Source of the DNA: Methyloversatilis sp.
Lineage (GTDB): Bacteria; Pseudomonadota; Gammaproteobacteria; Burkholderiales; Rhodocyclaceae
Length of the DNA stretch: 57,685 nt
NCBI RefSeq assembly: GCF_030696805.1
Contig: NZ_JAUYRO010000042.1
Location: forward strand, 1-57,685
Direction of reading: 5' to 3'
A model generated the notes under the pieces. That model had not been told where the DNA came from. It saw only the letters and a list, made by a program, of their open reading frames with translations, and made no database searches. The translations under genes were made by a program, and so were the position numbers. Positions 1-10,028 of the stretch are shown here, piece after piece (the stretch's first letter is position 1; every line of letters starts with the position of its first letter).

Positions 1-973
1 AGGTCGACATGCCGTAGAAGGACAGCGAGGTGATCAGGAACTTCAGGATCGGATCGGTGCGCAGCTTGTGCCAGGCACCCGACAGCGTCATGATGCCGTT
101 GATCATGCCGCCCCAGCTCGGTGCCAGCAGGATCAGCGAGAACACCATGCCGAGCGACTGAGTCCAGTCAGGCAGCGCGGTGTAGTGCAGATGGTGCGGG
201 CCCGCCCACATGTAGGTGAAGATCAGTGCCCAGAAGTGCACCACCGACAGGCGGTAGGAATACACCGGGCGCTCGGCCTGCTTGGGCACGAAGTAATACA
301 TCATGCCGAGGAAGCCGGCGGTCAGGAAGAAGCCGACCGCGTTGTGCCCGTACCACCACTGGATCATCGCGTCCTGCACGCCGGCATAGGCCGAGTAGGA
401 CTTCATGAAGTCGGCAGGGATGGCTGCGCTGTTAACCAGGTGCAGCATCGCCACCGCAAGGATGAAGGCGCCGTAGAACCAGTTCGCGACATAGATGTGC
501 GGTGTCTTGCGCTTCACGATGGTGCCGAAGAACACGATGGCGTAGGACACCCAGACCAGCGTGATCAGGATGTCGATCGGCCATTCGAGTTCGGCGTACT
601 CCTTGCCCTGCGTATAGCCGAGCGGCAAGGTGATGGCCGCCAGCACGATGACCGTCTGCCAGCCCCAGAACACGAAACCGGCCAGCCAGGGCGCAAACAA
701 CCTTGTGTGGCAGGTGCGTTGCACGACGAAGAACGACGTCGCCATCAGCGCACAGCCGCCGAAGGCGAAAATCACCGCGTTCGTGTGCAGGGGCCGCAGG
801 CGCCCGAAGTGAAACCACTCGCCGAAGTTCAGTTCAGGCCATACCAGCTGGGCGGCGATGATCACGCCGACCAGCATGCCCACGATGCCCCAGACCACGG
901 TCATCAGCGAGAATTGCCGCACCACCCGGTAATCGTAAGTCTCGCCGACCCCGTCCATTGCTGCTGTTTTCAT
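1..973 (-). CDS. ccoN: Cytochrome c oxidase cbb3-type subunit I (partial)
   Basis: Catalytic subunit of the high-affinity cbb3 heme-copper oxidase in the inner membrane, which reduces oxygen to water. The gene is cut by the window edge and about 324 N-terminal codons are present. Visible signatures are a heme-ligand His in [14 protein letters not shown], the copper-ligand region [10 protein letters not shown], the tyrosine region [12 protein letters not shown] and the His pair in [13 protein letters not shown]. Several hydrophobic membrane segments are evident. The start was chosen at [10 protein letters not shown], preceded by GGAG. An FNR/ANR-type box about 100 bp upstream fits low-oxygen induction. 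The rest of the operon would lie to the left, outside the window. Confidence 0.96.
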   Translation of the reverse strand, partial: MKTAAMDGVGETYDYRVVRQFSLMTVVWGIVGMLVGVIIAAQLVWPELNFGEWFHFGRLRPLHTNAVIFAFGGCALMATSFFVVQRTCHTRLFAPWLAGFVFWGWQTVIVLAAITLPLGYTQGKEYAELEWPIDILITLVWVSYAIVFFGTIVKRKTPHIYVANWFYGAFILAVAMLHLVNSAAIPADFMKSYSAYAGVQDAMIQWWYGHNAVGFFLTAGFLGMMYYFVPKQAERPVYSYRLSVVHFWALIFTYMWAGPHHLHYTALPDWTQSLGMVFSLILLAPSWGGMINGIMTLSGAWHKLRTDPILKFLITSLSFYGMST

Positions 974-1331
974 TTTTGACTGCTCCACATTGAAATTCCG
1001 CCTCGCGCCCGCCAGCCCGCACGAGCCCGCATGATCCGGAACGAAGGGTATGTGCAGGGGCTCGCGACGATCTTGACCCACGTCAAGCGCCGCCGCTTTG
1101 GCCGCAGTGCACCAAATTGGCGCAGATCGCCTGCCATGGCGCAACCGGGGTCATCACTGAGCCCACGAACCGTCCGGCCTGGACGCAGGGGGCGACGCCC
1201 GACTTCCCTGCTGCATTACCCGCCTGCATTACGATTCCATTCGTTTCCCGGATTGAAATTCGCTGAATCGATTTACCTTGATTGTCGAATCGGTCTATCA
1301 TCCAATTTCATTACTCAATGGAGAAGTATCG
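974..1331. other. Divergent intergenic region ccoN / H-NS gene
   Basis: This 358-base stretch separates divergent genes. The half next to ccoN is GC-rich and carries the FNR-type dyad. The last 100 bases before the H-NS gene are AT-rich and probably hold its promoter, although I see no convincing -35/-10 pair. GGAGAAG lies just before the H-NS start. No additional gene is supported. Confidence 0.6.
1073..1086. promoter_or_regulatory. FNR/ANR-type binding site upstream of ccoN
   Basis: The sequence TTGACCCACGTCAA is a perfect dyad TTGAC-N4-GTCAA and differs from the consensus TTGAT-N4-ATCAA at one base per half-site. It lies 100 bp upstream of the ccoN start codon. ccoN operons are classic FNR/ANR targets, so oxygen-responsive activation is likely. 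The assignment is by motif only. Confidence 0.75.
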
Positions 1332-1664
1332 ATGTCCGGTCAAAGTTACGACGAATTGATGGCAAGAATCTCGGATCTTCAACAGCAGGCCGAGGTGGTG
1401 CGTCGGGCTGAACTCGAATCGGTTATTGCCGACGTCAGGGCAAAGATCAAGAAATACAATCTGTCTGCTGCCGACGTCGGTTTATCGGGTTCTTCAGCGA
1501 AACGTGCCGCACGCCCGACTGTCGGCGCAAAGGTGAAGATTGCTCCGGGCAAGTACCGTAATCCCGAAAACGGTGAAATCAAGGAAGTCGGCGCGGCCGG
1601 CCGCAAACCGGGTTGGCTCGCCAGCATGACGGCCGAACAGTTGAGCGCCGCGCGCGTGAATTGA
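1332..1664 (+). CDS. H-NS family histone-like DNA-binding protein
   Basis: A 110-residue nucleoid-associated protein of the H-NS type. Residues about 1-45 form a helical oligomerisation segment (SYDELMARISDLQQQAEVVRRAELESVI is the start of it). The C-terminal part carries KYRNPENGEIKEVGAAGRKP followed by GWL, the usual YRxPxxGxxxxGxGRxPxW DNA-binding fold with its AT-hook-like GRKP loop. The spacing from KYRNP to GRKP matches the family, though the canonical tryptophan before the glycine-rich loop is replaced by lysine-valine. The start at MSGQSYDEL is supported by GGAGAAG upstream. It is monocistronic and ends in a strong terminator. Probable role: silencing of AT-rich DNA and nucleoid structuring. 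Confidence 0.9.
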   Translation: MSGQSYDELMARISDLQQQAEVVRRAELESVIADVRAKIKKYNLSAADVGLSGSSAKRAARPTVGAKVKIAPGKYRNPENGEIKEVGAAGRKPGWLASMTAEQLSAARVN

Positions 1665-1690
1665 ACGGTTGAACGGTTGCATGCACGACA

Positions 1691-1724
1691 AATGAAAAAG
1701 GCACCTGGTGGTGCCTTTTTCATT
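1691..1724. terminator. Bidirectional intrinsic terminator
   Basis: A perfect 15-bp stem (AATGAAAAAGGCACC / GGTGCCTTTTTCATT) with a TGGT loop has a T-run on either strand. It ends the H-NS gene on the plus strand and, overlapping the stop codon, the acyl-CoA ligase gene on the minus strand. Confidence 0.92.
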
Positions 1725-3417
1725 TGCTGGCACCCAGTTGTTCAGGAGGTGTCTTCTGCATTTCTTCCTTGAGCGCGCGGCGCAGTATCTTTCCGACATT
1801 CGTTTTGGGCAGTTCTTCGCGAAACTCCACGTGGCGGGGAATCTTGTACGCAGTCAATTGCGTCCGGCAATGCGCAATGATCCGTTCAGTCGTGAGCGCC
1901 ATGTCCTTGCGCACGACGTATGCCCTGACCGCCTCGCCCGAATGCTCGTCCGCGACCCCGATCACGCAGCACTCAAGCACGCCCTCGCACTCGACAATGA
2001 CTTCTTCCACCTCGTTCGGATAAACGTTGAATCCGGATACCAGAATCATGTCTTTCTTGCGATCGACAATTTTCACGAAGCCGGTTTCATCCACGATTGC
2101 CACATCGCCGGTACGCAGATATCCGTCCGGCGTCATCACTTTCTCGGTTTCTTCCGGCCGCCGGTAATAACCCTTCATCACTTGCGGGCCACGCACGCAC
2201 AATTCGCCCGCCTCGCCCATCGGCAATTCGACACCGTCATCATTTCTGATCGAGATTTCGGTCGACGGAACAGGCAGCCCGATGGCGCCGCTGAATTCCG
2301 CCTGATCAGGCGGATTGATGCACACCGCAGGGGATGTTTCGGTCAAACCATAGGCCTCGATGAGCGGCCGTCCGGTCACCTTTTTCCAGCGTTCGGCAAC
2401 CGCCCGCTGGACGGCCATGCCACCGCCCAACGACACCCTGAGCGCCGAAAAATCGACCTTGGCGAAATCGGCGTTGTTGAGCAGCGCATTGAACAACGTA
2501 TTGACGCCCGTGATCGCCGTAAAACGGTGTTTGGACAGTTCCTTGACGAAACCCGGAATGTCGCGCGGATTGGTGATCAGCACATTCCTTGCACCGAGCT
2601 TGAGGAATACCAGGCAATTCGCGGTCAGCGCGAAGATGTGATAAAGCGGCAGCGCGGTGATGACGATTTGCGGCCCGGTCAAAAAGGGCTTGATCCATGC
2701 ATCCGCCTGAAGCATGTTGGCGACGATATTGCGATGCGTGAGCATCGCGCCCTTGGCGACGCCGGTCGTGCCACCGGTGTATTGCAGGAAGGCAATGTCT
2801 TCATGCACCACATTGACCGGATTGAGTGTGTGACCGCGGCCGCGTTTGAGTGCGTCGTTGAAGCACACCGCAGCGGGGAGATCGAACGCCGGCACCATCT
2901 TCTTCAAGTGACGCACGACGAAATTCACCAGCCAGCCCTTGGGCACCGCCAGCATGTCTCCCAGCGCGGTCACCACCACATGCCGCACAGGTGTACGGGG
3001 CAGCACCTGCTGCAGCGTCGAGGCGAAATTCTCCAGTACAACGATGACTTCGGCGCCGCTATCGACCAGCTGGTGTTCCAGTTCGCGCGGCGTGTAGAGA
3101 GGATTGCAGTTCACCACCGTGTAGCCGGCGCGCAGCGCGCCGAACATGGCCACCGGATACTGCAGCACGTTGGGCATCATCAGCGCCACCCGCGAGCCGG
3201 GCGCCAGACCAAGCACCGTCTGCAGGTAGGCTGCGAACGCCGCACTCAGCCTTTCGGTTTCGGTGAAACTGATCGCCTTGCCCATGCAGACATAGGCGTC
3301 ACGGTCGGCGAACTCGCGGCAGCTGCGCTCGAATAAATCGCCAATCGACATGAACTCCGATGGATCGATTTCGGCCGGCACGCCAGCCGGATAGCTTTTC
3401 AGCCATACCTTGTCCAT
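1720..3417 (-). CDS. fadD: Long-chain fatty acid--CoA ligase
   Basis: An AMP-forming acyl-CoA synthetase of 565 residues, the usual FadD length. It activates fatty acids with ATP and CoA for beta-oxidation or lipid recycling and is probably peripheral on the inner membrane. Motifs in order are the P-loop-like [14 protein letters not shown] near residue 213, YGLTETSP near 356, GYLRTGD with DRKKDMI near 432-455, and the catalytic lysine in GKILRR near 543. The start MDKVWLKSY was preferred because GGGGAGGG precedes it; an in-frame ATG lies nine codons upstream. It follows the CBS-domain gene by 74 bp on the same strand. Substrate chain length is not readable from the sequence. Confidence 0.94.
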   Translation of the reverse strand: MDKVWLKSYPAGVPAEIDPSEFMSIGDLFERSCREFADRDAYVCMGKAISFTETERLSAAFAAYLQTVLGLAPGSRVALMMPNVLQYPVAMFGALRAGYTVVNCNPLYTPRELEHQLVDSGAEVIVVLENFASTLQQVLPRTPVRHVVVTALGDMLAVPKGWLVNFVVRHLKKMVPAFDLPAAVCFNDALKRGRGHTLNPVNVVHEDIAFLQYTGGTTGVAKGAMLTHRNIVANMLQADAWIKPFLTGPQIVITALPLYHIFALTANCLVFLKLGARNVLITNPRDIPGFVKELSKHRFTAITGVNTLFNALLNNADFAKVDFSALRVSLGGGMAVQRAVAERWKKVTGRPLIEAYGLTETSPAVCINPPDQAEFSGAIGLPVPSTEISIRNDDGVELPMGEAGELCVRGPQVMKGYYRRPEETEKVMTPDGYLRTGDVAIVDETGFVKIVDRKKDMILVSGFNVYPNEVEEVIVECEGVLECCVIGVADEHSGEAVRAYVVRKDMALTTERIIAHCRTQLTAYKIPRHVEFREELPKTNVGKILRRALKEEMQKTPPEQLGASK

Positions 3418-3491
3418 AGCCCTCCCCCCGTGTTCGGCCTGCACCGCCCGGCGTCTGCGCGCGTCCGGCGGCCGGTCGTCCGTCGTGTGGT

Positions 3492-3941
3492 CTAGCCCGA
3501 CGCGTCGTCCATCGGCCAGTCGCGGATATAGCTCTTCAGCATGCGGTTTTCGAAACTCTGCTCTTCAAGCATGGCGCGCGCTACATCGTGGAAGGACAGC
3601 ACGCCCATCAGCGTGTCGCCTTCCATGATCGGCAGGTAGCGGCAGTGCCGCTCCAGCATCAGGCGACGCAGTTCGTCCACTTCCATGTCGGGGTGGGCGG
3701 TGGCCGGGTCACGCTGCATCACGTCGGCGACCGTGAGTGTCTGCCAGCCGCCGCCGGCCGTTCGCAAGGCGCGCAGCACTTCGCGGAAGCTCAGCAAGCC
3801 CGCCATCAGGCCATGTTCCATGACAACCAGCGAACCGACATCCAGATCGGCCATCGTGGCAACCGCGTTATCCAGCGACTGCGACGGGACTACGGTGTAC
3901 AGCACCGTTCCCTTTATGCGCAGGATTTCATGTACTTGCAT
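3492..3941 (-). CDS. CBS-domain pair protein
   Basis: A 149-residue protein made of two tandem CBS motifs. The first spans roughly residues 8-60 ([20 protein letters not shown] to [12 protein letters not shown]) and the second roughly 75-130 ([19 protein letters not shown] to [13 protein letters not shown]). Such stand-alone Bateman modules bind adenine nucleotides and act as energy sensors or regulators of partner proteins; the partner here is unknown. The start was set at MQVHEILR because this matches family N-termini; an ATG 13 codons upstream is possible. The gene lies between the AddA-like and acyl-CoA ligase genes on the same strand, 102 and 74 bp away. Confidence 0.85.
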   Translation of the reverse strand: MQVHEILRIKGTVLYTVVPSQSLDNAVATMADLDVGSLVVMEHGLMAGLLSFREVLRALRTAGGGWQTLTVADVMQRDPATAHPDMEVDELRRLMLERHCRYLPIMEGDTLMGVLSFHDVARAMLEEQSFENRMLKSYIRDWPMDDASG

Positions 3942-4043
3942 GACGGCCACCCCTTCTTGCTGCGCATGCGCGAAACGCACACCGCGGTTGAATATCGCAG
4001 ATGGTAGTCAAAACCGCCAGCGGCGCAAAGTTTCGGGCGGCGC

Positions 4044-7000
4044 TCAGAAGCGGATGTCGAGCGCGCCGTCCGGCCGGATCAGCGCCGCATGAACCGCCTT
4101 GCCGGGCCGGATCGCTGCCACTGCCTCGGCATAGCCGGCTAGCTGCGCTGTATAGGAATCGGCAAAGCGGTCGCCCTGCCCGCTTTTGTAATCCAGTATC
4201 CAGATGTCCTCATCGAATTCGACCAGCCGGTCGATCCGGCCTGGTTTGCCGTCGGGCAGCACGAATTCGAGTTCGTTCGCCGACCAGCGATGCTGCGCCG
4301 GATCGAAGAATCGCTGCAGCGATTCACTCGCCACGAGGCGGCGCGCGATCGCTTCGAGATCGCGCCATTGTGCGGCATCGAGACCGGCCGGCCGCGCTGG
4401 CGACGGCTCGCCGCCAGCCAGTGCCTCAAGCCAGCTGTGCAGGCCCACGCCCCACAGCTGAACAGAGTCGAGCACGACCAGCGCTCGCCGCTCACCGATG
4501 GCAGGTATCGGCGCATCGGTGGCGCCAGCCCCGAGGGCGGGGTCGTCCGGTGTGTCTTCCGCGCAGTCGGCAAGCAAGCCATGGTCGAGCCGCATGCCGC
4601 CGCCGTCGGTGGCGACGGCATCGGCGCAGCGGCCAAGCGCCGCGCTGACCCGGTCGAGCCAGCTGCCGGCACTGCTGCCCTTGGCAGGGCTGACACCACT
4701 GACGAACAGCAGCTGACGAGCGCGGGTCAGCGCGACGTACAGCAGGTTCGCGTCCTCGCGCGCAGCGGCCCGTGCCTCGGCGTCGATGAAGGCGGCGCGG
4801 GCATGACCCTGATTGTCCTTGTTCTGCAGCAAGGACAGATGACCGGGCGCAGCGTCGCCGGGCGGCCAGGCAAGCAGCACGCGCGCACCGCTGTCGGTGC
4901 GCGGCCGCGACACCGCGTCGGCCAGCCAGACGATCGGCGCCTCCAGCCCCTTGGCCGCGTGCACCGTGAGCACGCGCACGCGCCCGCGTGACGGGTCTTC
5001 ACCGAGGATGAGGCCTTCATCCGGCGCTTCGTCATCTTCGTTGCGCAGGCGTGTCAGCTCGTCGATGAAGCGCGGCAGGCTGGGGTAGCGGCCGCTATCG
5101 ACCTTGAGCGCCAGCTCGATGAAGGCTTCGAGATTGGCGCGAACACCGGGCCAGGCCATCGCGTCGACGCTGGCGGCGTAACGCGGCATCAGCGCGCCCT
5201 GATCGAATACGCGATCGAGCAGGTCGTGCACCGGCAGACGGGTCGCTGCGTCGAGCCAGCCCTCGAGCAGTGCTGCCGCGCGTGCGCACGCCGGATCGCT
5301 GCGGGCGCGGCGCGCGCGCAGCATCGGCCACAATCGTTCGGCACCCTCGCCGGTCAGGTCGAGCAACTGCGCGTCGTCGAACGCGAACAACGGGCTGCGC
5401 AGCACATGGGCGAGCGACAGCGCATCGCCCGGCGCGGCGAGAAAGCGCAGCAACGCAAGCAGATCGGATGCTTCGAGCGTATCGAGCAGCCGGCCGCGGC
5501 TGGCGCCGAGGTAGGGAATGCCGTGGGCGCGCAGGGCCGCCTCGTAAACGGCCAGCCCGGTCCGCCGGCGCAGCAGGATCATCATGTCGCCGTAGCGCGC
5601 GGCGCGCGGCGCGCCGGTGTGCGCATCGCGCACCGCGAGCCGCCCGACCATGCTCTTGAGCCGCTCGCACAGCGCATCGGCCTCGCGCTTGCGGCGGCTG
5701 TCCTCGATGGCCAGCCTCGGCTGGCGCAACGGATTGCGCAGGCCGGTCGCAGCGGCCCTTGCGTCGGTTTCGGCCCCTGCGTCGGTTTCGTGCCCGAACG
5801 CCGGCAGCACTTCGACCCGGCCGGGCAGATCGGTCCGGGTCGTGCTGTGCAGCGCAAAGCCTTCGAACACGTCAAGGTCACCGAACACCGCGTTGACCGC
5901 ATTCACCACGGCCGGGCTGCTGCGCCGGGTTTCATTGCGCTGCAGCCGGATGGCGCCGAAGCGCTGTTCGAACACCGTGGCGGCGTGCTTGAAGATGCGC
6001 GGGTCAGCCCGTCGGAAGCGGTAGATCGACTGCTTCGGATCGCCGACGACGAATACCACCGGCTGCACCTGACCCGGCGCGTAGGCGTCGAGCCAGTGCA
6101 TCAGCACCTGCCACTGCAGCGGATTGGTGTCCTGGAATTCGTCCAGCAACAGGTGGCGGTAACGCGCGTCCAGGCGCGCCTGCACGAAGGGGCCGGTCTG
6201 CGCGTCCGACAGCAGGCGTGCAGCGTGCCATTCGAGATCGCCGAAATCGAGCACGCCGGCGTTCTGCTTGATGCGGTCGTAGGCGTCGAGGAGCGCAGCG
6301 GCGACCTGCAGGCCCTGTTCGTTGAGCACCCACGCGGCCAGGTCGGATTGCGCGTTCAGGCAGTGCACCAGACGCGCCGCAACCTGCTCGTTCAGGGCGA
6401 GCGCGGCGTCGGCAGCACCGACCTTTTCGAGCGCCTTGCCCGGCTTGAAGCTCGCCGGCTCTCCGTCCTGCTTCAGAAGCTGGGCGCGCAGGCCGGCGAA
6501 ATACAGCTTTGCATCGACCTGAGCACACGCCTGCTCGATCGCCGTCGCCTTGCGTTGCTGCGCCTCCGTGCCCTGACCGAGCAGACGCGCAAGATCGAGG
6601 CAGCGACGGCGCAGCAATTCGTCGCCGGCCAGCACGTCGACCGGTGCCTCGGCGTCGGCCCCGAAAAACTGTCGCAAGTGGGCCAACGCGCCCGCCAGGC
6701 CGCCCTGCGCCGCCAGCCACGCTTCCCACTCGGCGCGGCGATCGACCAGCGCGCTGGCCAGCTTTTTGGTGCCCGCCACCCCGCACCGGCCGAGCAGGCA
6801 GCGCAACGCGAGCGCCAGTTCGCCCTGAGGTGCGCGCCCGGCGCGGCGCATCAGCGCGGCCCAGGCCTGATCGCGCAACTGCGCCGTGCGCTCGGAAAGC
6901 TGCAGGCCGCGCAGGCCGCTGTTCAGCGGTGCGGCGCCGAGCAGTGAAGAAAACCAGCCGTGGAAGGTGTTCACCGTCAGCCCGGGCTGCGCGTCGGCCA

Positions 7001-7319
7001 CCTGCTCGAACAACGCCCGCGCTCGCGCAATCAGCGTCGGATCGCGCCGCACGTCCAGCCCGCGCTCGGCGAGGAAGGCGCCCACCCGCTCATCGTCGGC
7101 CACGGCCAGTTCTGCAAGCCAGTGCTGCAGGCGCTCCTCGATTTCACGCGCCGCCTTGCGCGTGTAGGTGATGGCGAGAATGTCGCCCGGCTGCGCACCG
7201 GCCAGCAGCAGGCGGATCAGGCGCGACACCAGCGTCCATGTCTTGCCGCTGCCGGCGCATGCCTCGACGACTACGCTGCGTGCCGGGTCGAGTGCGCGCA
7301 GATCGTCTTCACGGCTCAT
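4044..7319 (-). CDS. addA: UvrD/Rep-type helicase-nuclease, AddA-like
   Basis: A 1091-residue superfamily 1 helicase with a C-terminal RecB-type nuclease domain, the AddA arrangement, for processing double-strand DNA ends before recombination. Visible motifs are Walker A ACAGSGKT (about residues 20-27), motif Ia AITYTRKAAREI, motif II LLLDEFQDTNPLQW, motif III GDPKQSIYRFRRADP, motif V VLTVHAAKGLEAPIVW, motif VI LLYVALTRARQLL, and the nuclease motif DRLVEFDEDIWILDYKSG near the end. The start overlaps the stop of the AddB-like gene as ATGA, showing translational coupling. Betaproteobacteria often carry RecBCD instead, and no recC or recD is seen here. The symbol is by function; orthology to Bacillus AddA is distant. 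Confidence 0.88.
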   Translation of the reverse strand: MSREDDLRALDPARSVVVEACAGSGKTWTLVSRLIRLLLAGAQPGDILAITYTRKAAREIEERLQHWLAELAVADDERVGAFLAERGLDVRRDPTLIARARALFEQVADAQPGLTVNTFHGWFSSLLGAAPLNSGLRGLQLSERTAQLRDQAWAALMRRAGRAPQGELALALRCLLGRCGVAGTKKLASALVDRRAEWEAWLAAQGGLAGALAHLRQFFGADAEAPVDVLAGDELLRRRCLDLARLLGQGTEAQQRKATAIEQACAQVDAKLYFAGLRAQLLKQDGEPASFKPGKALEKVGAADAALALNEQVAARLVHCLNAQSDLAAWVLNEQGLQVAAALLDAYDRIKQNAGVLDFGDLEWHAARLLSDAQTGPFVQARLDARYRHLLLDEFQDTNPLQWQVLMHWLDAYAPGQVQPVVFVVGDPKQSIYRFRRADPRIFKHAATVFEQRFGAIRLQRNETRRSSPAVVNAVNAVFGDLDVFEGFALHSTTRTDLPGRVEVLPAFGHETDAGAETDARAAATGLRNPLRQPRLAIEDSRRKREADALCERLKSMVGRLAVRDAHTGAPRAARYGDMMILLRRRTGLAVYEAALRAHGIPYLGASRGRLLDTLEASDLLALLRFLAAPGDALSLAHVLRSPLFAFDDAQLLDLTGEGAERLWPMLRARRARSDPACARAAALLEGWLDAATRLPVHDLLDRVFDQGALMPRYAASVDAMAWPGVRANLEAFIELALKVDSGRYPSLPRFIDELTRLRNEDDEAPDEGLILGEDPSRGRVRVLTVHAAKGLEAPIVWLADAVSRPRTDSGARVLLAWPPGDAAPGHLSLLQNKDNQGHARAAFIDAEARAAAREDANLLYVALTRARQLLFVSGVSPAKGSSAGSWLDRVSAALGRCADAVATDGGGMRLDHGLLADCAEDTPDDPALGAGATDAPIPAIGERRALVVLDSVQLWGVGLHSWLEALAGGEPSPARPAGLDAAQWRDLEAIARRLVASESLQRFFDPAQHRWSANELEFVLPDGKPGRIDRLVEFDEDIWILDYKSGQGDRFADSYTAQLAGYAEAVAAIRPGKAVHAALIRPDGALDIRF

Positions 7320-9985
7320 GGCAGCCAGTCCTTGCGGCACAGACCGCGCATGTCGCAATGTCGGCAGGCCGCCTCATCGCCATGTGCCGGCAGGGTTGCG
7401 CCGTTGCGCAGAGCGGGAAACAGCTCGGACACGAGCGCCCGCAGCGCCCGGGCAGCAGCCGGCGGATCGGCCTCTGCAAAGGTCACCGGCGCATCCTCTT
7501 CCAGCGCCAGATAGGCCGCCTCGCTCACTGCGCCGCCTTCGAGCACCGAATAGAACGCCAGTTGCACGTCGTCGGCCTGCATGGTCTTGCGTACGCGCTC
7601 GGCACTGCGCAGCTTGTAGTCGAGCAGCGCGACATCGCCATCTGCATTGCGATCGATGCGGTCGATGCGGCCTTCGAGCGACAGTGCAGTGCCATCCGGC
7701 AGCTCGAGCGGGTGCGCGCGCCTGGCTTCACCGCTGTCGAACAGCCAGCCGTCGGCTTCGCGCTGCACGGCCCAGGCGACGTAGGCGTCGGCCCGATCGT
7801 GCAGGCGATCCGCCCACGCATGTTCCTGAAAGTTGCGCGCGATGGCGCCATCGAAGGCGGCGGCAATCTGCGCGCGCAGGGAATCGACCAGTGCTGGCGG
7901 CGCGGCGTCGGCCAGCCGCGGGTGAGCGACATGGAAATCATGCAGCACGCGATGCACCAGTTCGCCGACGCTGCCCTTGCCCATGGCCTCCTCGACTTCG
8001 TCGCCAGCGCCGAGGCCGAGCACGTGGCGGGCGTAGTAACGGTAGGGACAGGCCATCAGGTCGGCCAGTCCGCTCGCGGTGAGCCGCAACGGCACGCGCA
8101 CCGCATCAAGCACCGGCGCACTGGACACGGCAAAAGCCGGCAGCGCCGGCGGATCGGCGAGCGCTGGCGCGGCGCGCACGGCCGACGGCAGACCGGCGCG
8201 CTGCAACACCAGATCGAGGCGCTGCAGATCCATGCCGGGCAGATTCGCTTCCCCGTTGCGCTGCGTCTGCCAGCTCAATACGGTCTGGTCGCTGCAGGCG
8301 ATCAGCCCGGCCAGATCGTCGCGCAACTGCCCGGCGGCAACCTGCGCATCGGGCAGGCCCAGTTCGCGCCGCAGCCCCTGGTGGCCGAGCACGCCGCGCA
8401 GGCGAACCGGCGCAAGGTGCCGGCTGTCGGCGCCGATCACATACACGGCGTCGAAACGGCGCAGGCGGGTCGCCGCGAGCGGTGTAAGCACCACCGGACT
8501 GTCGATCGCACTGTCGCGAAAAAGCGCCTGCTCGAACTCGCTGTTAAGCCACTTGCGCCAGTCGGCGAAGGACAGGTCGAGTACCACGCCGCTGCTGTCG
8601 GCACGCAACTGTTCCAGCAGATTGACCACTTGCGCACCGGCCGCGTCGAGCATCAGCGCGGCGCGAGCGCCCAGCACATCGAGCGCTACCAGCAGGCGTT
8701 CGACCCGGAAGCTGGCCGGCGCGTTGTGAGTGGGCATCAGCGCAAAGGCCTGCGACAGCGCGTCGATCAACAGACCGGCCGGGCGGCCGGAAAATTCGCG
8801 GCCGGCATCGGTAAGCAAGGCGTGCAGACCATCGACGTGGTTGCGCCTGACCACCCAGTCGTCGATGGCCTCGATGGCTTGGGCGTGGGCATCGCGGTCG
8901 AGCGCGCCGGCCACATGCGGCGAGCGCAGCAGATCGAGCAGATCGCGATGATAGCCGTCGGACGCGAAGCATTGCAGCAGGGCGTCGACCGTGGCCGCCG
9001 CGCGCGTGGTCGACAGCTTCCAGCCCGTTTCATCAGCCAGCAACACCTGGCGGCGTTCCAGCAGCGCACGGGTGCGGCGCGCTGCCTCGCGGTCGAGTGC
9101 CACCAGCGCGATGTCGCGTCGCCCCTCAGCCAGCCAGCCGGCGATGCAGGACGCGGCACATTGCGCCTCCTGCTCAAGCGACTGCGCACCGACGAGGCGC
9201 ACACGGCTGGCCAGTTCGAGCGCGTCGTCACGGGATGGGGCAGGAGTCAGTCCGGGTGACGCGCCGAGCGGCGGCCCGGGCGGCCAGGCGGCGTGCAGCA
9301 CGCGGGCGACCGGTGTGTCCGCCAAAGCGCGGGTCGCCTGCACATGCAGTACCGGCACGCGCGCGGCGTGCATTTCAAGCCACGCGGGCACTGGCTCGAC
9401 CAGCGCGGACAGATGGATGAGCGGACGACGTGCTGCGCCTGCGGCGCGCATCAGCGCCTGCGTGACGGCGCGCGCATGGCCGGGCGTTCCGGTGCAGTCG
9501 CTGTGCCACACCGCATGCACCAGACGCGCTTCCAGCGACAGCGCCGCGCTGTCGGTCAGCCCGTGCGCGCGTTCGAAGCCCTGCTGCAGGGCGTTCTCGT
9601 CCGGCGGCGCCGGCAATGCGGCCAGCGCATCCGCCAGTTCGAGCAGTTCCTGCGCCGCCGACCACGGATCGGCATCGCCCAGCCAGGCTTGCTGGCGCAA
9701 TTGCGCCACCAGGCGAAGCAGACGACGGGGGTGTGGATCGACCGGTGCATCGCCCTGCCAGCGCGCGGCAAGCAGGGACGGCGTAAGCATGCGCGGCATG
9801 AACAGCGCGCGTCCGGCGTAAGCCAGCAACGCACCGCGCAGCGCCGGCGCATGCGCCATGACGGGAAGCAGCACGTCACATTCGGCGAGCGCATCGCCAT
9901 GGCGATCGATCAGCAGGCGCGCGAGCCGGGCGAACAGCGCGCCATCGGCCGGCAACCGCAGGGTTTCGAAGCCCGCCTGGTTCAT
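7316..9985 (-). CDS. addB: PD-(D/E)XK nuclease family DNA repair protein, AddB-like
   Basis: An 889-residue protein of the AddB-like 'probable DNA repair' family and partner of the downstream AddA-like helicase. The C-terminal nuclease domain shows GRIDRIDRNADGDVALLDYK, the catalytic D...(D/E)xK signature. An iron-sulfur staple like that of AddB is complete: one cysteine in LMACPYRYYARHVLG before the nuclease core and three in ACRHCDMRGLC (C-x2-C-x5-C) after it. I see no Walker A near the N-terminus, so the helicase-like half is probably inactive. The start MNQAGFETL has no clear Shine-Dalgarno sequence. It follows fdxA by 43 bp, so cotranscription is possible. Confidence 0.88.
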   Translation of the reverse strand: MNQAGFETLRLPADGALFARLARLLIDRHGDALAECDVLLPVMAHAPALRGALLAYAGRALFMPRMLTPSLLAARWQGDAPVDPHPRRLLRLVAQLRQQAWLGDADPWSAAQELLELADALAALPAPPDENALQQGFERAHGLTDSAALSLEARLVHAVWHSDCTGTPGHARAVTQALMRAAGAARRPLIHLSALVEPVPAWLEMHAARVPVLHVQATRALADTPVARVLHAAWPPGPPLGASPGLTPAPSRDDALELASRVRLVGAQSLEQEAQCAASCIAGWLAEGRRDIALVALDREAARRTRALLERRQVLLADETGWKLSTTRAAATVDALLQCFASDGYHRDLLDLLRSPHVAGALDRDAHAQAIEAIDDWVVRRNHVDGLHALLTDAGREFSGRPAGLLIDALSQAFALMPTHNAPASFRVERLLVALDVLGARAALMLDAAGAQVVNLLEQLRADSSGVVLDLSFADWRKWLNSEFEQALFRDSAIDSPVVLTPLAATRLRRFDAVYVIGADSRHLAPVRLRGVLGHQGLRRELGLPDAQVAAGQLRDDLAGLIACSDQTVLSWQTQRNGEANLPGMDLQRLDLVLQRAGLPSAVRAAPALADPPALPAFAVSSAPVLDAVRVPLRLTASGLADLMACPYRYYARHVLGLGAGDEVEEAMGKGSVGELVHRVLHDFHVAHPRLADAAPPALVDSLRAQIAAAFDGAIARNFQEHAWADRLHDRADAYVAWAVQREADGWLFDSGEARRAHPLELPDGTALSLEGRIDRIDRNADGDVALLDYKLRSAERVRKTMQADDVQLAFYSVLEGGAVSEAAYLALEEDAPVTFAEADPPAAARALRALVSELFPALRNGATLPAHGDEAACRHCDMRGLCRKDWLP

Positions 9986-10028
9986 GCGCGAGGACGCGAC
10001 ATGCGGCGGCGGGCGTACGGCAGCCTGC

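Noticed and set aside
1708-3336. Long open frame on the plus strand opposite the acyl-CoA ligase gene
   Set aside because: His/Arg-rich translation with no domain; it is the GC-driven antisense shadow of a clear gene.
5226-9259. Two long plus-strand open frames opposite the AddA/AddB-like genes
   Set aside because: No domains, composition of antisense shadows, and the minus-strand frames carry complete helicase and nuclease motifs.
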